Below are positions 35,423 to 44,243 of a stretch of 64,000 nt of DNA, in pieces. This DNA comes from CBDCGS01 sp965216915. GTDB lineage: Bacteria > Pseudomonadota > Alphaproteobacteria > UBA828. Location of the stretch: NCBI GenBank assembly GCA_965216915.1, contig CBDCGS010000011.1, positions 248,001-312,000 of the forward strand, written 5' to 3'. The notes below the pieces were generated by a model. That model had not been told where the DNA came from. It searched no databases and saw only the letters and a program-made list of their open reading frames with translations. The position numbers and the translations under genes are program-made. Position 1 is the first letter of the stretch, and every line of letters starts with the position of its first letter.

Positions 35423-35666
35423 GCGCGTGCGCGTCACCGAATGGCGTTTTCGCCCGGGTGAATCCACCGGCTGGCATCGGCATGGCTTCGACTATGTCGT
35501 GGTCCCCATGACGACCGGGAAGCTGCATCTCAAGGAGACCGACGGCGAGCGCACCATCGAGATCGTCACCGGCCAGCCCTACTTCCGCGAGGAGGGCGTC
35601 GAGCACGACGTGATCAACCCGAGCGACACCGACGACGTGATCTTCGTCGAGGTTGAGATGAAATAG
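35385..35666 (+). CDS. Small cupin-domain protein
   Basis: 93-aa single-cupin protein: WRFRPGESTGWHRHGFDYVVVPMTTG (first cupin motif with the His pair and a conserved GESTGWH) and YFREEGVEHDVINPS (second motif). A metal-dependent role is likely, but the substrate is unknown. AAGGA 8 nt before ATG 35385 fixes the start inside the end of modC, so it is probably co-transcribed with modABC. Confidence 0.85.
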   Translation: MGSATPTQLIDNERVRVTEWRFRPGESTGWHRHGFDYVVVPMTTGKLHLKETDGERTIEIVTGQPYFREEGVEHDVINPSDTDDVIFVEVEMK

Positions 35667-35694
35667 TGGTCGGCCACAAACACCGGCGCAGGCC

Positions 35695-35721
35695 CGAGGG
35701 CCGGTCTTCCGCCGGCCCTCG
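35695..35721. terminator. Bidirectional hairpin between cupin and GST genes
   Basis: CGAGGGCCGG (35695-35704) and CCGGCCCTCG (35712-35721) form a perfect 10-bp stem with a 7-nt loop between two convergent genes. On the plus strand it is followed by a TCGTGTTTC run rather than a pure T-tract. Confidence 0.7.
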
Positions 35722-35735
35722 TCGTGTTTCGGCGG

Positions 35736-36365
35736 CTACGCCGCGAGCTGAGGCTGCGTCGCGCCGAAGCTCTCCCGCGCGGCCATGGCGTCTTGCCAGC
35801 GCTCGATGTTGCCGAACTTCTTCAGAAGCTCACCGCCTTCGGGCGTGATGCCGGTGTACGCCAACACCGGGACATAGAAGAAGTCGGCAATGCTCAGCGC
35901 ACCGCCCGCCATGAACCCGGATGCGCCGAGATTGTCGTCGATCAGCGCGAGCTGTGTCTCGATATTGGGGAGATTGTCGCGGAGCGCGTCTTCATCCACC
36001 GCCTGACCGCGTTGCGGGTACACCAAGCGAGGCAAGACCAACCCGCCGACCACCGTCGGATACACATAGTCGAGCAAGACGCTCACCCATTGGAACATGC
36101 TGGCGCGACCGGCGGCATCCGCCGGCTGGATGCGCGGGCCGTCGAACGCCTCGTCGACATAGACCGCGATCGCCAAGGTCTCGAACAGGCGCACGTCGCC
36201 GTGCGTCATCGCCGGCATCTTTAGGAACGGGTGGACGGCGCGGTGCTCCGCCGAGCCGAACTCGAAGCCGGCGATGGTGTACGGCACGCCCTTCTCCTCG
36301 CAGGCGAGCCGCGCCGTGCGCATGTAGGTGCTCGGGGGAAACCCGTGCAATACCAGATCGGCCAT
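35736..36365 (-). CDS. Glutathione S-transferase
   Basis: 209-aa GST with an N-terminal thioredoxin-like domain (LVLHGFPPSTYMRTARLACEEKGV, then FLKMPAMTHGDVRLFETLAIAVYVDE with the cis-Pro and glutathione-binding region) and an all-helical C-terminal domain (LSIADFFYVPVLAY). AAAGGAG lies upstream of ATG 36365. It is the last gene of an ArsR-SRPBCC-GST operon. A detoxification role is inferred. Confidence 0.88.
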   Translation of the reverse strand: MADLVLHGFPPSTYMRTARLACEEKGVPYTIAGFEFGSAEHRAVHPFLKMPAMTHGDVRLFETLAIAVYVDEAFDGPRIQPADAAGRASMFQWVSVLLDYVYPTVVGGLVLPRLVYPQRGQAVDEDALRDNLPNIETQLALIDDNLGASGFMAGGALSIADFFYVPVLAYTGITPEGGELLKKFGNIERWQDAMAARESFGATQPQLAA

Positions 36366-36370
36366 GATCA

Positions 36371-36826
36371 TCATCTCCTTTCGAGGAAGTCCGCGAAGCA
36401 GTCCAGCGTGCTGGACCAACCCTGTTTGTGCGCTGCCACGGCGCCTTCGCTCGGCAGCAGAGCGTGGGTGAGGTGGATCTCGGTGGCGTCACCGACCGGA
36501 CGAAAGTCAACCGTCACCAGCATCTCGCGACCCGCCAGATCGCCTTGCTCCCACACCCATGAGTAGACAAGCCGCTCGGGCGCCACGACCTCGTGGAACG
36601 TGCCGTGGAGCCAATGGCCGATGCCATCGGCGCCGCGCATCTCCAGGCGATAGGCGCCGCCGGGTCTGACATCGAACTCTTCCAGGATGGCGGTCATGCC
36701 GGCGGGTCCCCACCACTGCGAAAAACGCTCGGCCTCGGACCAAGCTTTGAAGACGACGTCGCGTGGCGCCGAGAAAACGCGCCGGATCTCGAGCGTGTGC
36801 TCTGCGGTGGCCGCGGGCTCCGCCAT
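36371..36826 (-). CDS. SRPBCC/AHSA1-domain protein
   Basis: 151-aa START-like hydrophobic-ligand-binding protein. RVFSAPRDVVFKAWSEAERFSQWWGP and the C-terminal QGWSSTLDCFADFLE are typical AHSA1-type blocks. It lies directly after its ArsR-type regulator (TAG then GATG-type spacing), a very common pairing. Ligand unknown. Confidence 0.88.
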   Translation of the reverse strand: MAEPAATAEHTLEIRRVFSAPRDVVFKAWSEAERFSQWWGPAGMTAILEEFDVRPGGAYRLEMRGADGIGHWLHGTFHEVVAPERLVYSWVWEQGDLAGREMLVTVDFRPVGDATEIHLTHALLPSEGAVAAHKQGWSSTLDCFADFLERR

Positions 36827-37171
36827 CTATTCACTCCCTTCGGGTTGCGTGGTTTCGAGATAGGCGGCAAGCGAATCGAGCTGCACATCCCAAAATTGCC
36901 GGTAGCGATCGATCCAATCCGCCGCCTCGCGCATCGACGCTGGTTTGAGCCGACAGCGGTGAACCCGCCCTTCGCGCCGCCGCGCGATGAGGCCTGCGTT
37001 CTCCAAGACGCGCAAATGGCGCGAGATCGCCGGCGGGGAGATGTCGAACGGCGCGGCGAGCTCGCCCACGCTACGCTCACCCGAGGCGAGCTGCGCGAGG
37101 ATCGCCCGGCGAGTCGGATCCGCCAGCGCGCCGAAAGTCAGATCGAGCGGGGTCGCCGAATTATTAACCAT
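36827..37171 (-). CDS. ArsR-family regulator of the SRPBCC/GST operon
   Basis: 114-aa winged helix: FGALADPTRRAILAQLASGERSVGEL, recognition helix DISPPAISRHLRVLENAGLI, wing RRREGRVHRCRL. It lacks a metal-binding CxC motif, so it is probably not a metal sensor. ATG 37171 (MVNNSATP) is chosen because the ATG lies in a perfect palindromic operator; an upstream ATG at 37198 exists. Confidence 0.9.
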   Translation of the reverse strand: MVNNSATPLDLTFGALADPTRRAILAQLASGERSVGELAAPFDISPPAISRHLRVLENAGLIARRREGRVHRCRLKPASMREAADWIDRYRQFWDVQLDSLAAYLETTQPEGSE

Positions 37172-37179
37172 ATGGTTAA
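37164..37179 (-). promoter_or_regulatory. Palindromic ArsR-type operator over a start codon
   Basis: TTAACCATATGGTTAA is a perfect 16-bp palindrome that contains the regulator's own ATG. This fits autorepression of the ArsR-SRPBCC-GST operon. Confidence 0.65.
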
Positions 37180-37250
37180 GTTTGATCGCGCGCCACACAA
37201 TGTCAAGCCCGCCGTGGCGGGACCCGGGGATCCTTGTGGGCGCGAAGGTG

Positions 37251-37268
37251 CTGTAAGAAAAGCGTCAC
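37251..37268 (+). promoter_or_regulatory. Weak candidate Pho box upstream of pstS
   Basis: CTGTAAG-AAAA-GCGTCAC resembles two 7-bp half-sites with 4-bp spacing of the PhoB box (CTGTCAT twice), matching about 5/7 and 4/7 positions. It lies about 115 bp before the pstS GTG. Position and downstream gene support it; the match is imperfect. Confidence 0.35.
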
Positions 37269-37383
37269 AAAATCGTATCATTTCCTTGGTGGGCTCCACG
37301 TAGCGTCGCGTCCGCGGTCGCCGGGGCGCAATGGGGCGCTCGCGCACCGCATGCTTCTCGAGCCCTCATTGGGAGATCTCGCC

Positions 37384-38439
37384 GTGCTCAGAAAACCCCT
37401 CGCGACCGCCGCAGCGCTTGCCGTCACGCTTGTGGTGTCTGCCGCCATCACCCAAGCGGCCGATGCGCGCGATCAAATTCGCATCGTCGGCTCCTCCACC
37501 GTGTTCCCGTTCTCCACGGCCGTCGCCGAGGAATTCGGGAAGGTCACCGAGTTCAAAGTGCCAGTCGTCGAGAGCACGGGCTCCGGCGGCGGCCTCAAGC
37601 TGTTCTGCGCCGGCGTCGGCGTGGGGCATCCAGACGTTACCAACGCGTCCCGTCGCATCAAGCAGTCCGAAGTCGAGACCTGCGCGAAGAACGGCGTGGC
37701 CGAGATCACCGAGGTGAAGATCGGTTTCGACGGCATCGTGCTGGCGAACTCGAAAAAAACCGATCAGGTGAGCCTGACTCTCCAGCAGCTTTTCCTGGCT
37801 CTCGCGAAGGACGTTCCGCAAGACGGCAAGCTCGTGCCGAACCCGTACAAGAAGTGGTCGGAGATCGACGCCTCCCTACCCGACCGCGAGATCGAGGTGC
37901 TCGGCCCTCCGCCGACCTCGGGCACGCGCGATGCCTTCGTCGAGCTCGCGATGGAGGGTGGTTGCAAGACCTTCCCCGATATCAAGGCCCTCAAGAAGAG
38001 CGACAAGTCGCAGTACAAGGCGGTTTGCCATTCGATCCGTGAGGATGGCGCCTTCATCGAGGCAGGCGAGAACGACAACCTGATCGTCCAGAAGCTGGAG
38101 GCCAATCCGGCCGCGCTGGGCGTGTTCGGTTTCAGCTTCCTCGACCAGAACCGCGACAAGATCCAGGGCAGCCTGATCAACGGTGTCGCGCCAGAGTTCG
38201 ATTCCATCACCAACGGTGATTACCCGGTGTCGCGCTCGCTCTACTTCTACGTCAAGCGCGCGCATGTCGGCGTCGTTCCGGGGATCGGCGAATTCATCGC
38301 AACGTTCACCGACGAAGATACCTGGGGCCCGTTCGGCTTTTTGATCGACAAAGGCCTGATCCCGCTGCCCGATGACGAGCGCGACGCCATGCGCGCCCAG
38401 GCAACCGGCATGGCCCAGCTCGACATGAGCAAAGAGTAG
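37384..38439 (+). CDS. pstS: Phosphate-binding PstS-type protein
   Basis: 351-aa periplasmic phosphate-binding protein. A signal (LATAAALAVTLVVSAAITQA) precedes IRIVGSSTVFPFSTAVAEEFG (phosphate-binding serine/threonine), STGSGGGLKLFCAGVG and PPTSGTRDAFVELA. GTG 37384 has GGGAG 8 nt upstream. No pstC, pstA or pstB follows: an intrinsic terminator comes next and then an unrelated gene, so this is a free-standing pstS. Confidence 0.9.
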   Translation: MLRKPLATAAALAVTLVVSAAITQAADARDQIRIVGSSTVFPFSTAVAEEFGKVTEFKVPVVESTGSGGGLKLFCAGVGVGHPDVTNASRRIKQSEVETCAKNGVAEITEVKIGFDGIVLANSKKTDQVSLTLQQLFLALAKDVPQDGKLVPNPYKKWSEIDASLPDREIEVLGPPPTSGTRDAFVELAMEGGCKTFPDIKALKKSDKSQYKAVCHSIREDGAFIEAGENDNLIVQKLEANPAALGVFGFSFLDQNRDKIQGSLINGVAPEFDSITNGDYPVSRSLYFYVKRAHVGVVPGIGEFIATFTDEDTWGPFGFLIDKGLIPLPDDERDAMRAQATGMAQLDMSKE

Positions 38440-38475
38440 TCATCCGACCTCACCGGGAGCACCCCGGCCACTTCG

Positions 38476-38510
38476 GCGCCCGCTCGCGCAAGGGAGCGGG
38501 CGCAATCTTT
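38476..38510 (+). terminator. Intrinsic terminator after pstS
   Basis: GCGCCCGCTC (38476-38485), an 8-nt loop and GAGCGGGCGC (38494-38503), then AATCTTTT. A ten-base-pair perfect stem followed by Ts ends the pstS transcript. Confidence 0.88.
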
Positions 38511-38579
38511 TGGCAAGGTCTAGCGATGCTATAATGGCGGGAGTTTTCATGAAATTGCCACGCGTCGCGGGATTGTTGC

Positions 38580-40817
38580 GTGCGCTTCTTACGACGCATC
38601 TTTCGCCGATTCAGCTGGACACATTCGATCGCGCTCGGCGTGCTCGCGCTGTTCGTGATCCTGCGCGGGCTCGATTCCGCGCCGGTCGAAATCCTCCGGC
38701 TTAACGTTTTCGACGGCTATCAACAGCTGAAGCCGCGCGAATCGCTGGAAAATCCGCCGATTGTCATCGTCGATGTCGATGAGGAAAGCCTCAAGGCCCA
38801 TGGGCAATGGCCGTGGCCCCGCACCCTCGTGGCATCGCTGGTCGAGGTTCTGCACCACAACGGTGTCAACGCGATCGCCTTCGACATTCTGTTTGCCGAG
38901 GAGGACCGTACATCGGGCGCCAACATCGCCCGAATTCTGCCCTCGCTCGGAGAGGACACCAGCAACGCGCTGAGGGCGCTGCAGAGCAACGACAGCGTGC
39001 TCGCGGACGCCTTTCAACGGGGACGCGTGGTGCTCGGCCAGTCGGTGATCGGGCGCTCCGTCGAGGGCGATGACAGCCGCAAATCGCTAAAGGCGAATTT
39101 CGCCTACCGGTCTGCACCGGGGGTCGATGCGCGCGACCACGTCAAGCGCTATCCGGCGCTCGTGCGCAACCTGCCGATTCTGGAGGAGGCCGCCACCGGC
39201 ATCGGCGTCTTCACGATCGAGCCCTCGCTCGACGGCATCGTACGCCAGGTTCCGCTTCTGCTCCGCGTGGGCGAGCACGTTTACCCGGCGCTTTCCATCG
39301 AGCTCCTGAGGGTCGCGAGCGCCCAATCGACCTTTGCCGTGCTGGCGCCGCAACCGAACGGAATCCAGTCGTTGCGCGTGCCCGCCGGCCAAGACCCGCG
39401 CGTCGTGCCCACCGAAGGCAATGGTCAAGTGTGGGTGCACTTCGCGCCCCACAATCCCGATATCTACGTGTCGGCGGCGGATATTCTTAGCGGTGCCGTC
39501 GGGCCTGAGCGCCTGGCCGGCCGATTGGCCTTCGTCGGAACCTCGGCGATCGGCCTTCGCGACATCAAAGCGACGCCCGTCGAGGAGGCAATGCCCGGCG
39601 TCGAGGTTCACGCCCAGCTGGTCGAGACGATCCTCACCAACGATTTCCTCACCCGCCCCTTTTGGGCGATCGGCGCCGAGATCACCGCGCTGATCTTCGT
39701 CGGCCTGCTGTTGGTCGGCACGGTGCCGTTCCTCGGCGCGGTCTGGACGCTCCTCCTCGGCACAGGCATCGTCGCCGCCCTGCTCGGCCTCTCCTGGTAT
39801 CTCTTTGCCGAGCAAGGGTTCCTGCTCGACATGGTCTACGTCTCGATCGCGAGCTTCGTGGTCTATGTCGTCCTGACCTACCTCAACTACATGCGCGAGG
39901 AGCGCGAGCGTCGCCAGGTGAGGGGCGCGTTCAGCCGTTACATGTCGCCGGACCTGGTCGCCCAACTCGCCGACGACCCCAGCCGGCTCAAGCTCGGCGG
40001 CGAGATGCGCGACATGACGCTTTTGTTTGCCGATATCCGGGGTTTCACGACGATCTCCGAGCAATTCGACGCCCAGGGGCTTACCCGGTTCATCAACCGT
40101 TACCTCACGCCGATGACCAACGTGATCCTCGACCGCCGCGGCACCATCGACAAATATATGGGCGACTGCATCATGGCGTTCTGGAATGCGCCGCTCAGGG
40201 ACGAGAACCATGCCGAGAACGGCGTGCGGTCCGGCCTCGCCATGCTCGCAGAGAGCGAGCGCATGAACGAGGCGCTCAAGGCGGAAGCCGAGGCGAGCGG
40301 ACGCAAATACATCCCGCTCCGCATCGGCATCGGCGTAAACACGGGCGAATGCTGCGTCGGCAACATGGGCTCCGAATTGCGCTTCGACTACTCGGTGCTC
40401 GGCGATAGCGTCAATCTTGCCTCGCGCCTGGAGGGTCAGTCCAAGAACTATGGCGTCGACTTTGTGATTGGCGAGGACACGCTTGCCCAGCTCGACGGCT
40501 TCGCCTGCCTCAAGCTCGACCGCATCCAAGTCAAAGGCAAGACCGTACCCGTGGACATTTACTGCGTGCTCGGTGACGAGACGTTGGCGCAAGACCCGAA
40601 GTTCCGGGAGCTAGGCGAGCGTCACGGCGAGATGCTGAACGCCTACCGCGCGCAAGACTGGAAGGTCATGCGCCGGAAGATCACCGAATGCCGCTCCCTC
40701 GACGAGGAGGGCCGCCTCAGCGTGCTCTACAACCTCTACACGGAGCGGCTCGACGAGTACGAGCGCAATCCGCCAGGCGCGGACTGGGACGGGGTCTACG
40801 TCGCGCTCAGCAAGTAG
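38580..40817 (+). CDS. CHASE2-domain class III adenylate cyclase
   Basis: 745 aa. An N-terminal helix (IALGVLALFVILRGL), a periplasmic CHASE2 sensor (about 35-355), three helices (about 360-440), then a class III cyclase domain: metal site LLFADIRGFTT, IDKYMGDCIMAFWNAP (second metal Asp and a purine-specifying Lys) and FDYSVLGDSVNLASRLE (Asp with transition-state Asn/Arg). The residues favour ATP and thus cAMP. The only long-frame start is GTG 38580, after GCGGGA. It is convergent with the TolC-family gene. Confidence 0.92.
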   Translation: MRFLRRIFRRFSWTHSIALGVLALFVILRGLDSAPVEILRLNVFDGYQQLKPRESLENPPIVIVDVDEESLKAHGQWPWPRTLVASLVEVLHHNGVNAIAFDILFAEEDRTSGANIARILPSLGEDTSNALRALQSNDSVLADAFQRGRVVLGQSVIGRSVEGDDSRKSLKANFAYRSAPGVDARDHVKRYPALVRNLPILEEAATGIGVFTIEPSLDGIVRQVPLLLRVGEHVYPALSIELLRVASAQSTFAVLAPQPNGIQSLRVPAGQDPRVVPTEGNGQVWVHFAPHNPDIYVSAADILSGAVGPERLAGRLAFVGTSAIGLRDIKATPVEEAMPGVEVHAQLVETILTNDFLTRPFWAIGAEITALIFVGLLLVGTVPFLGAVWTLLLGTGIVAALLGLSWYLFAEQGFLLDMVYVSIASFVVYVVLTYLNYMREERERRQVRGAFSRYMSPDLVAQLADDPSRLKLGGEMRDMTLLFADIRGFTTISEQFDAQGLTRFINRYLTPMTNVILDRRGTIDKYMGDCIMAFWNAPLRDENHAENGVRSGLAMLAESERMNEALKAEAEASGRKYIPLRIGIGVNTGECCVGNMGSELRFDYSVLGDSVNLASRLEGQSKNYGVDFVIGEDTLAQLDGFACLKLDRIQVKGKTVPVDIYCVLGDETLAQDPKFRELGERHGEMLNAYRAQDWKVMRRKITECRSLDEEGRLSVLYNLYTERLDEYERNPPGADWDGVYVALSK

Positions 40818-40855
40818 CCCGAGGCTCCCTCACGACGCGGCGCAGCGACCCCAGC

Positions 40856-40871
40856 GCCCGCCGCCGCGGGC
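40856..40871. terminator. Small hairpin between the convergent cyclase and TolC genes
   Basis: GCCCGC-CGCC-GCGGGC, a 6-bp stem without a T-tract. It is a possible weak bidirectional terminator. Confidence 0.3.
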
Positions 40872-40883
40872 AGCGCCGAGACG

Positions 40884-42866
40884 CTAGTCGTAAGGCCAAA
40901 GCCGCGTGAAATTCGCCCCTTCGGCGGGACTCGTCGAGCCGGCCGTACGAGCCTCGCGCGCCACCGCGGACGCATGGGCGGGCGCCGTGGTCGCCACCAC
41001 CTTCGTCTCCTGCTGAGCACGGGTCTCGCGCGGCGTCTCGACCACGTTTTCGCGCGATCCGGTCTCTTCTCCCAAGGCCGGCGCGATGTTCGCCATCGCC
41101 TCGGCCAAGGAACCGGCTGGGTCTTCGGCCGGCGGTGTCTCAGGCGCCGCAGAGGCCCCAACACGCTCGGCGTCGCGCACCGCGTCCTCGACGGCGATAT
41201 CCCACGACCGCGCCTCGCCCCACAGCTCGCCGACGAGAGACTCGACGTTCATTTCCTCTGTCTCGTCAAAGGAGGCATCGGCGGCGCCGCCGCGTGCCGT
41301 CTTGACCTGCGTCACGGGGTCCACGGGCGCGGGCGCCTCGGGCACACCGGCATCGGCACGCTCGCCGGTGGTCGTTTCGGGAGCGGGGCGCGCCTCGGCA
41401 CCCCCGCGAATGCGCGTAATATGGTCGACGTCCTCACCGACCTCCGCGACCGCGCGACCATCGGGAAAGTCGGTTTGCGCGAGGCCGGAGATATTGTCCT
41501 GCGTAAGCCGCCCCATCGCGCCCAGCACGCGATAGACGCCGACCCGCGCATCGTGCTGGGCGGCGACCAAATTGATGCGAGCGTTGAAGAGCTCGTTTTC
41601 GGCGCCCAGCACGTTGATCACGGTCTCCCGACCGTTGTCACGCAGCTTGCGGCGCGCTTCGAAGACCTCGGCTGCGATATTGACGGCGTTTTGCAAAAGC
41701 CGCACGCGCTCGCGCGCCGTTTCGAGGCCGTGCCAGGCGAGGCGGACCTCCTCGACGACCTTGCGCCGCACGAAGTTGCTCGTGTCGATGCTCGCACGAT
41801 ACTGGTGCGACGATTCAGCCACAGCCGCGCGCGTCGCGAAGCCATTGAACAGCACCCAGCTCGCCTGAACCTTGGCCTTGTAGTCGCGGCGATCACCCTG
41901 CACGCCATCGAGATCCTGCTCGTAGGTCCACTCGCCGACGAGATCGACCGACGGGTAGAAATCAGCCTTTGCGATGCGTCGATCTTCTTCGGCGAGATCA
42001 ATGCGCGTTGTCGCGTTGACGATCGCGGGATGCTCCGCCAGGGCGATGTCTTCGGCCGCGTCGAGCGAATCGGGCATGAGGCTGAGCGGCGGCGTGGGCA
42101 TGACCAAATCATCGACGATCGCCGCGTGGCCGAACACCTGCGCGAAGCGGCTCAACGAATCCTCAAGCGCTCCCTCCAGCGCGACGCGGCGTTCCTTGGC
42201 GACTTGGAGGCTCCCCTTGGATTGCAGGACGTCGACCGTGATGCCCGAGCCGCGGCGGACGCGCTCGTCTTCGAGCTGCAACTGCCGCTTGATGTTGTTC
42301 TCCTGATCGCGCGAGAGCTCCACGAGGCGCGCATTGCGCAGGACCTCGAGGTAGGCATTGATCGCCTCGAAAATGACGTTCTGCGTGTTCTCCTCGAGCT
42401 CGACCTCGGCGACGTCCTTGGTAAGCCGCGCGCGGGCGTTGTTCGCCTCGGCCCGGAAGCCCGTGAACAGCGGCTGGGTGATGGTGACCGAGAGTTGCGC
42501 AGCATCGGCATTGTGAGACGCACCCTGGCCCGGGGCGGCAGCGCGCCGGCCGGGGCTATCGATCCGCTCATAGCCGTAGTCACCGAATAGGCGGGCGTTG
42601 GGGAGGTATTCGGAAAAGGCGCGGTTGATGCCTTCTTCGGTCGCCGCGACGTTCTCGCGCGCGGCCTTGATCTGGGGATGCGTCGCAAGCAGGGCGGCGA
42701 TTTCGTCCTCGAGTGTCTCCGCCTGCGAGCCCACCGCCGGGAGGCTCAAGAGCGCAGCCGCTGCCGTCGCCGCAAGGGCGGCCGCGCGCCATTGCCTCAA
42801 GCGCGGTCTGGTCGATCGTTGCGGCGTTCGCTCGCGTTGGGCCGCACTGCCCTGCCCTGTCAGCAT
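40884..42866 (-). CDS. TolC-family outer-membrane efflux protein with long C-terminal extension
   Basis: 660 aa, against about 450 for usual TolC proteins. A signal region (AAALAATAAAALLSLPAVGSQA) is followed by two TolC repeats (TLEDEIAALLATHPQIKAARENV, LSVTITQPLFTGFRAEAN, VQASWVLFNGFATRAAV, VLGAENELFNARINLVAAQHD). After about residue 475 comes an Ala/Glu/Pro-rich, probably disordered tail of about 185 residues. It lies 76 nt after the FAD/[2Fe-2S] reductase on the same strand, and could serve the RND pair at 14-19 kb or a type I exporter. Confidence 0.87.
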   Translation of the reverse strand: MLTGQGSAAQRERTPQRSTRPRLRQWRAAALAATAAAALLSLPAVGSQAETLEDEIAALLATHPQIKAARENVAATEEGINRAFSEYLPNARLFGDYGYERIDSPGRRAAAPGQGASHNADAAQLSVTITQPLFTGFRAEANNARARLTKDVAEVELEENTQNVIFEAINAYLEVLRNARLVELSRDQENNIKRQLQLEDERVRRGSGITVDVLQSKGSLQVAKERRVALEGALEDSLSRFAQVFGHAAIVDDLVMPTPPLSLMPDSLDAAEDIALAEHPAIVNATTRIDLAEEDRRIAKADFYPSVDLVGEWTYEQDLDGVQGDRRDYKAKVQASWVLFNGFATRAAVAESSHQYRASIDTSNFVRRKVVEEVRLAWHGLETARERVRLLQNAVNIAAEVFEARRKLRDNGRETVINVLGAENELFNARINLVAAQHDARVGVYRVLGAMGRLTQDNISGLAQTDFPDGRAVAEVGEDVDHITRIRGGAEARPAPETTTGERADAGVPEAPAPVDPVTQVKTARGGAADASFDETEEMNVESLVGELWGEARSWDIAVEDAVRDAERVGASAAPETPPAEDPAGSLAEAMANIAPALGEETGSRENVVETPRETRAQQETKVVATTAPAHASAVAREARTAGSTSPAEGANFTRLWPYD

Positions 42867-42942
42867 ATCTTCCCCAACACCTTATGGTCTTACCGCGCGT
42901 CTTTCCGGCGCGGCGTCAACGAGACGTATAGTGCGCGCGCGC

Positions 42943-44223
42943 CTATGCGTCGAGCACCAGATTGCCCTTTGGCACGGAAATGCAAGCGAGGCACGATCCG
43001 GATTCCGGCTCGGAGCCGGGCGGATTGAGGTAATCGACATCGCCCTCTTTGATCGCAGTGATGCACGTGCCGCAATTGCCGGCCCGGCACCCAAAGTCGA
43101 TATCGACGTCGTTTTCCTCGGCGAAGTCGAGGAGGGCGCCGATGTCCGGATTCCAATCGACCGTCTTACCCGATTTGGCGAAGGTCACCTGGATCCCGGC
43201 GGCCGCCTGAGATGCTTCGGTCGCATCCTTCTGCGCCACCGGTGCCGTTTTCTTGACGGTCGCAGGGCCGAATGCCTCGTAGTGGACATGCTTCTCGGGC
43301 ACGCCCCATTCCTCGAGGTCCGGAACGATGGTGTTCATCATGGGCGGCGGGCCGCACATGTAGAAGTCGTAGTTGTTCGACGGCAGAACACGCTTGAAGA
43401 GGTCTACGCTCACCCGCTCCGCATATTTGTAGTCCTTGCCCTCCTCGTCATCGTCTCCGGGCGATGAGTAGCAGACGCACATGCGGACATTGTCATGCTC
43501 TCGGGCGATCCGGGCGAGATGCTCCTTCATGACGTGTTCTTTGCCATTGCGAACGCCATAGAAAAACCACGTCTCGCGCGTCGAGCCGCTCTCCACGATC
43601 TGGTTCAGCATGCTGAGCACCGGCGTCAACCCGATCCCGCCGCCGATCAGAACGACGGGTGTGTTTTTCGTCGTGTCCATGAAGAAGTGGCCGCCGGGCG
43701 CCTTGATGTCGACGATGTCGCCTTCGTCGACCTGGTCGTGGAAGAAGTTGGAGGAGAGACCGGGCGGCACGTCCGGCTTGTCGCGCGGCGGCGGCACGCG
43801 CTTGATCGAGCAGCGGTAATAGTCGGGATGATGGGGACTGTCCGACAGCGAGTAGCACCGGATCGTCGGCCGCTTCTCGCCCGGAATGTCGAGCGAGAAA
43901 GTGATGTATTGACCCGGTTCGAACGGCGGCAGCGGCTTGCCGTCATGCGGCGAGAAATAGAACGAGCAGATGCCGCCGCCCTCCGGGGCCTTCCGCTTGA
44001 TCTCGAACTTGCGAAAGCCGCTCCAAGCCCCCTCCGCCTTGGCTTGCTCGTGCTGGCGTTGGGTGACGATGCGATCGATCTCCGTTTGGAAAACCTTCGC
44101 CTGCATATCGGCCGTGCGCACGGCGGCCGCGGAGCGACGCAGGTTGCCAACGGCCGTGTTCAAGAGAACGAGCGTCAGTATCGCGAGAAAGACGATCGCG
44201 ACGACCTGAATTGCGATCTCCAT
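42943..44223 (-). CDS. Membrane-anchored FAD/NAD(P)/[2Fe-2S] oxidoreductase
   Basis: 426 aa in the order TM helix (about 4-24), FAD domain (RCYSLSDSP, 122-130), NAD(P) domain (GGGIGLTP at 194-201; CGPPPMM at 290-296), then a C-terminal plant-type [2Fe-2S] ferredoxin (GCRAGNCGTC, C379/C384/C387, last ligand in CLACIS). This order matches HCP-reductase-type flavoproteins rather than NqrF, where the ferredoxin comes first. It is the last gene of the multihaem operon, 20 nt after the beta-barrel gene, and probably links cytoplasmic NAD(P)H to that system. Confidence 0.88.
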   Translation of the reverse strand: MEIAIQVVAIVFLAILTLVLLNTAVGNLRRSAAAVRTADMQAKVFQTEIDRIVTQRQHEQAKAEGAWSGFRKFEIKRKAPEGGGICSFYFSPHDGKPLPPFEPGQYITFSLDIPGEKRPTIRCYSLSDSPHHPDYYRCSIKRVPPPRDKPDVPPGLSSNFFHDQVDEGDIVDIKAPGGHFFMDTTKNTPVVLIGGGIGLTPVLSMLNQIVESGSTRETWFFYGVRNGKEHVMKEHLARIAREHDNVRMCVCYSSPGDDDEEGKDYKYAERVSVDLFKRVLPSNNYDFYMCGPPPMMNTIVPDLEEWGVPEKHVHYEAFGPATVKKTAPVAQKDATEASQAAAGIQVTFAKSGKTVDWNPDIGALLDFAEENDVDIDFGCRAGNCGTCITAIKEGDVDYLNPPGSEPESGSCLACISVPKGNLVLDA

Positions 44224-44243
44224 GGCTCGCCCCTCTCCTCAGC

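Noticed and set aside
38510..38704. Small open frame ahead of the adenylate cyclase
   Set aside because: It lies in another frame, overlaps the cyclase 5' end and encodes an Arg/Ala-rich peptide with no recognisable feature.
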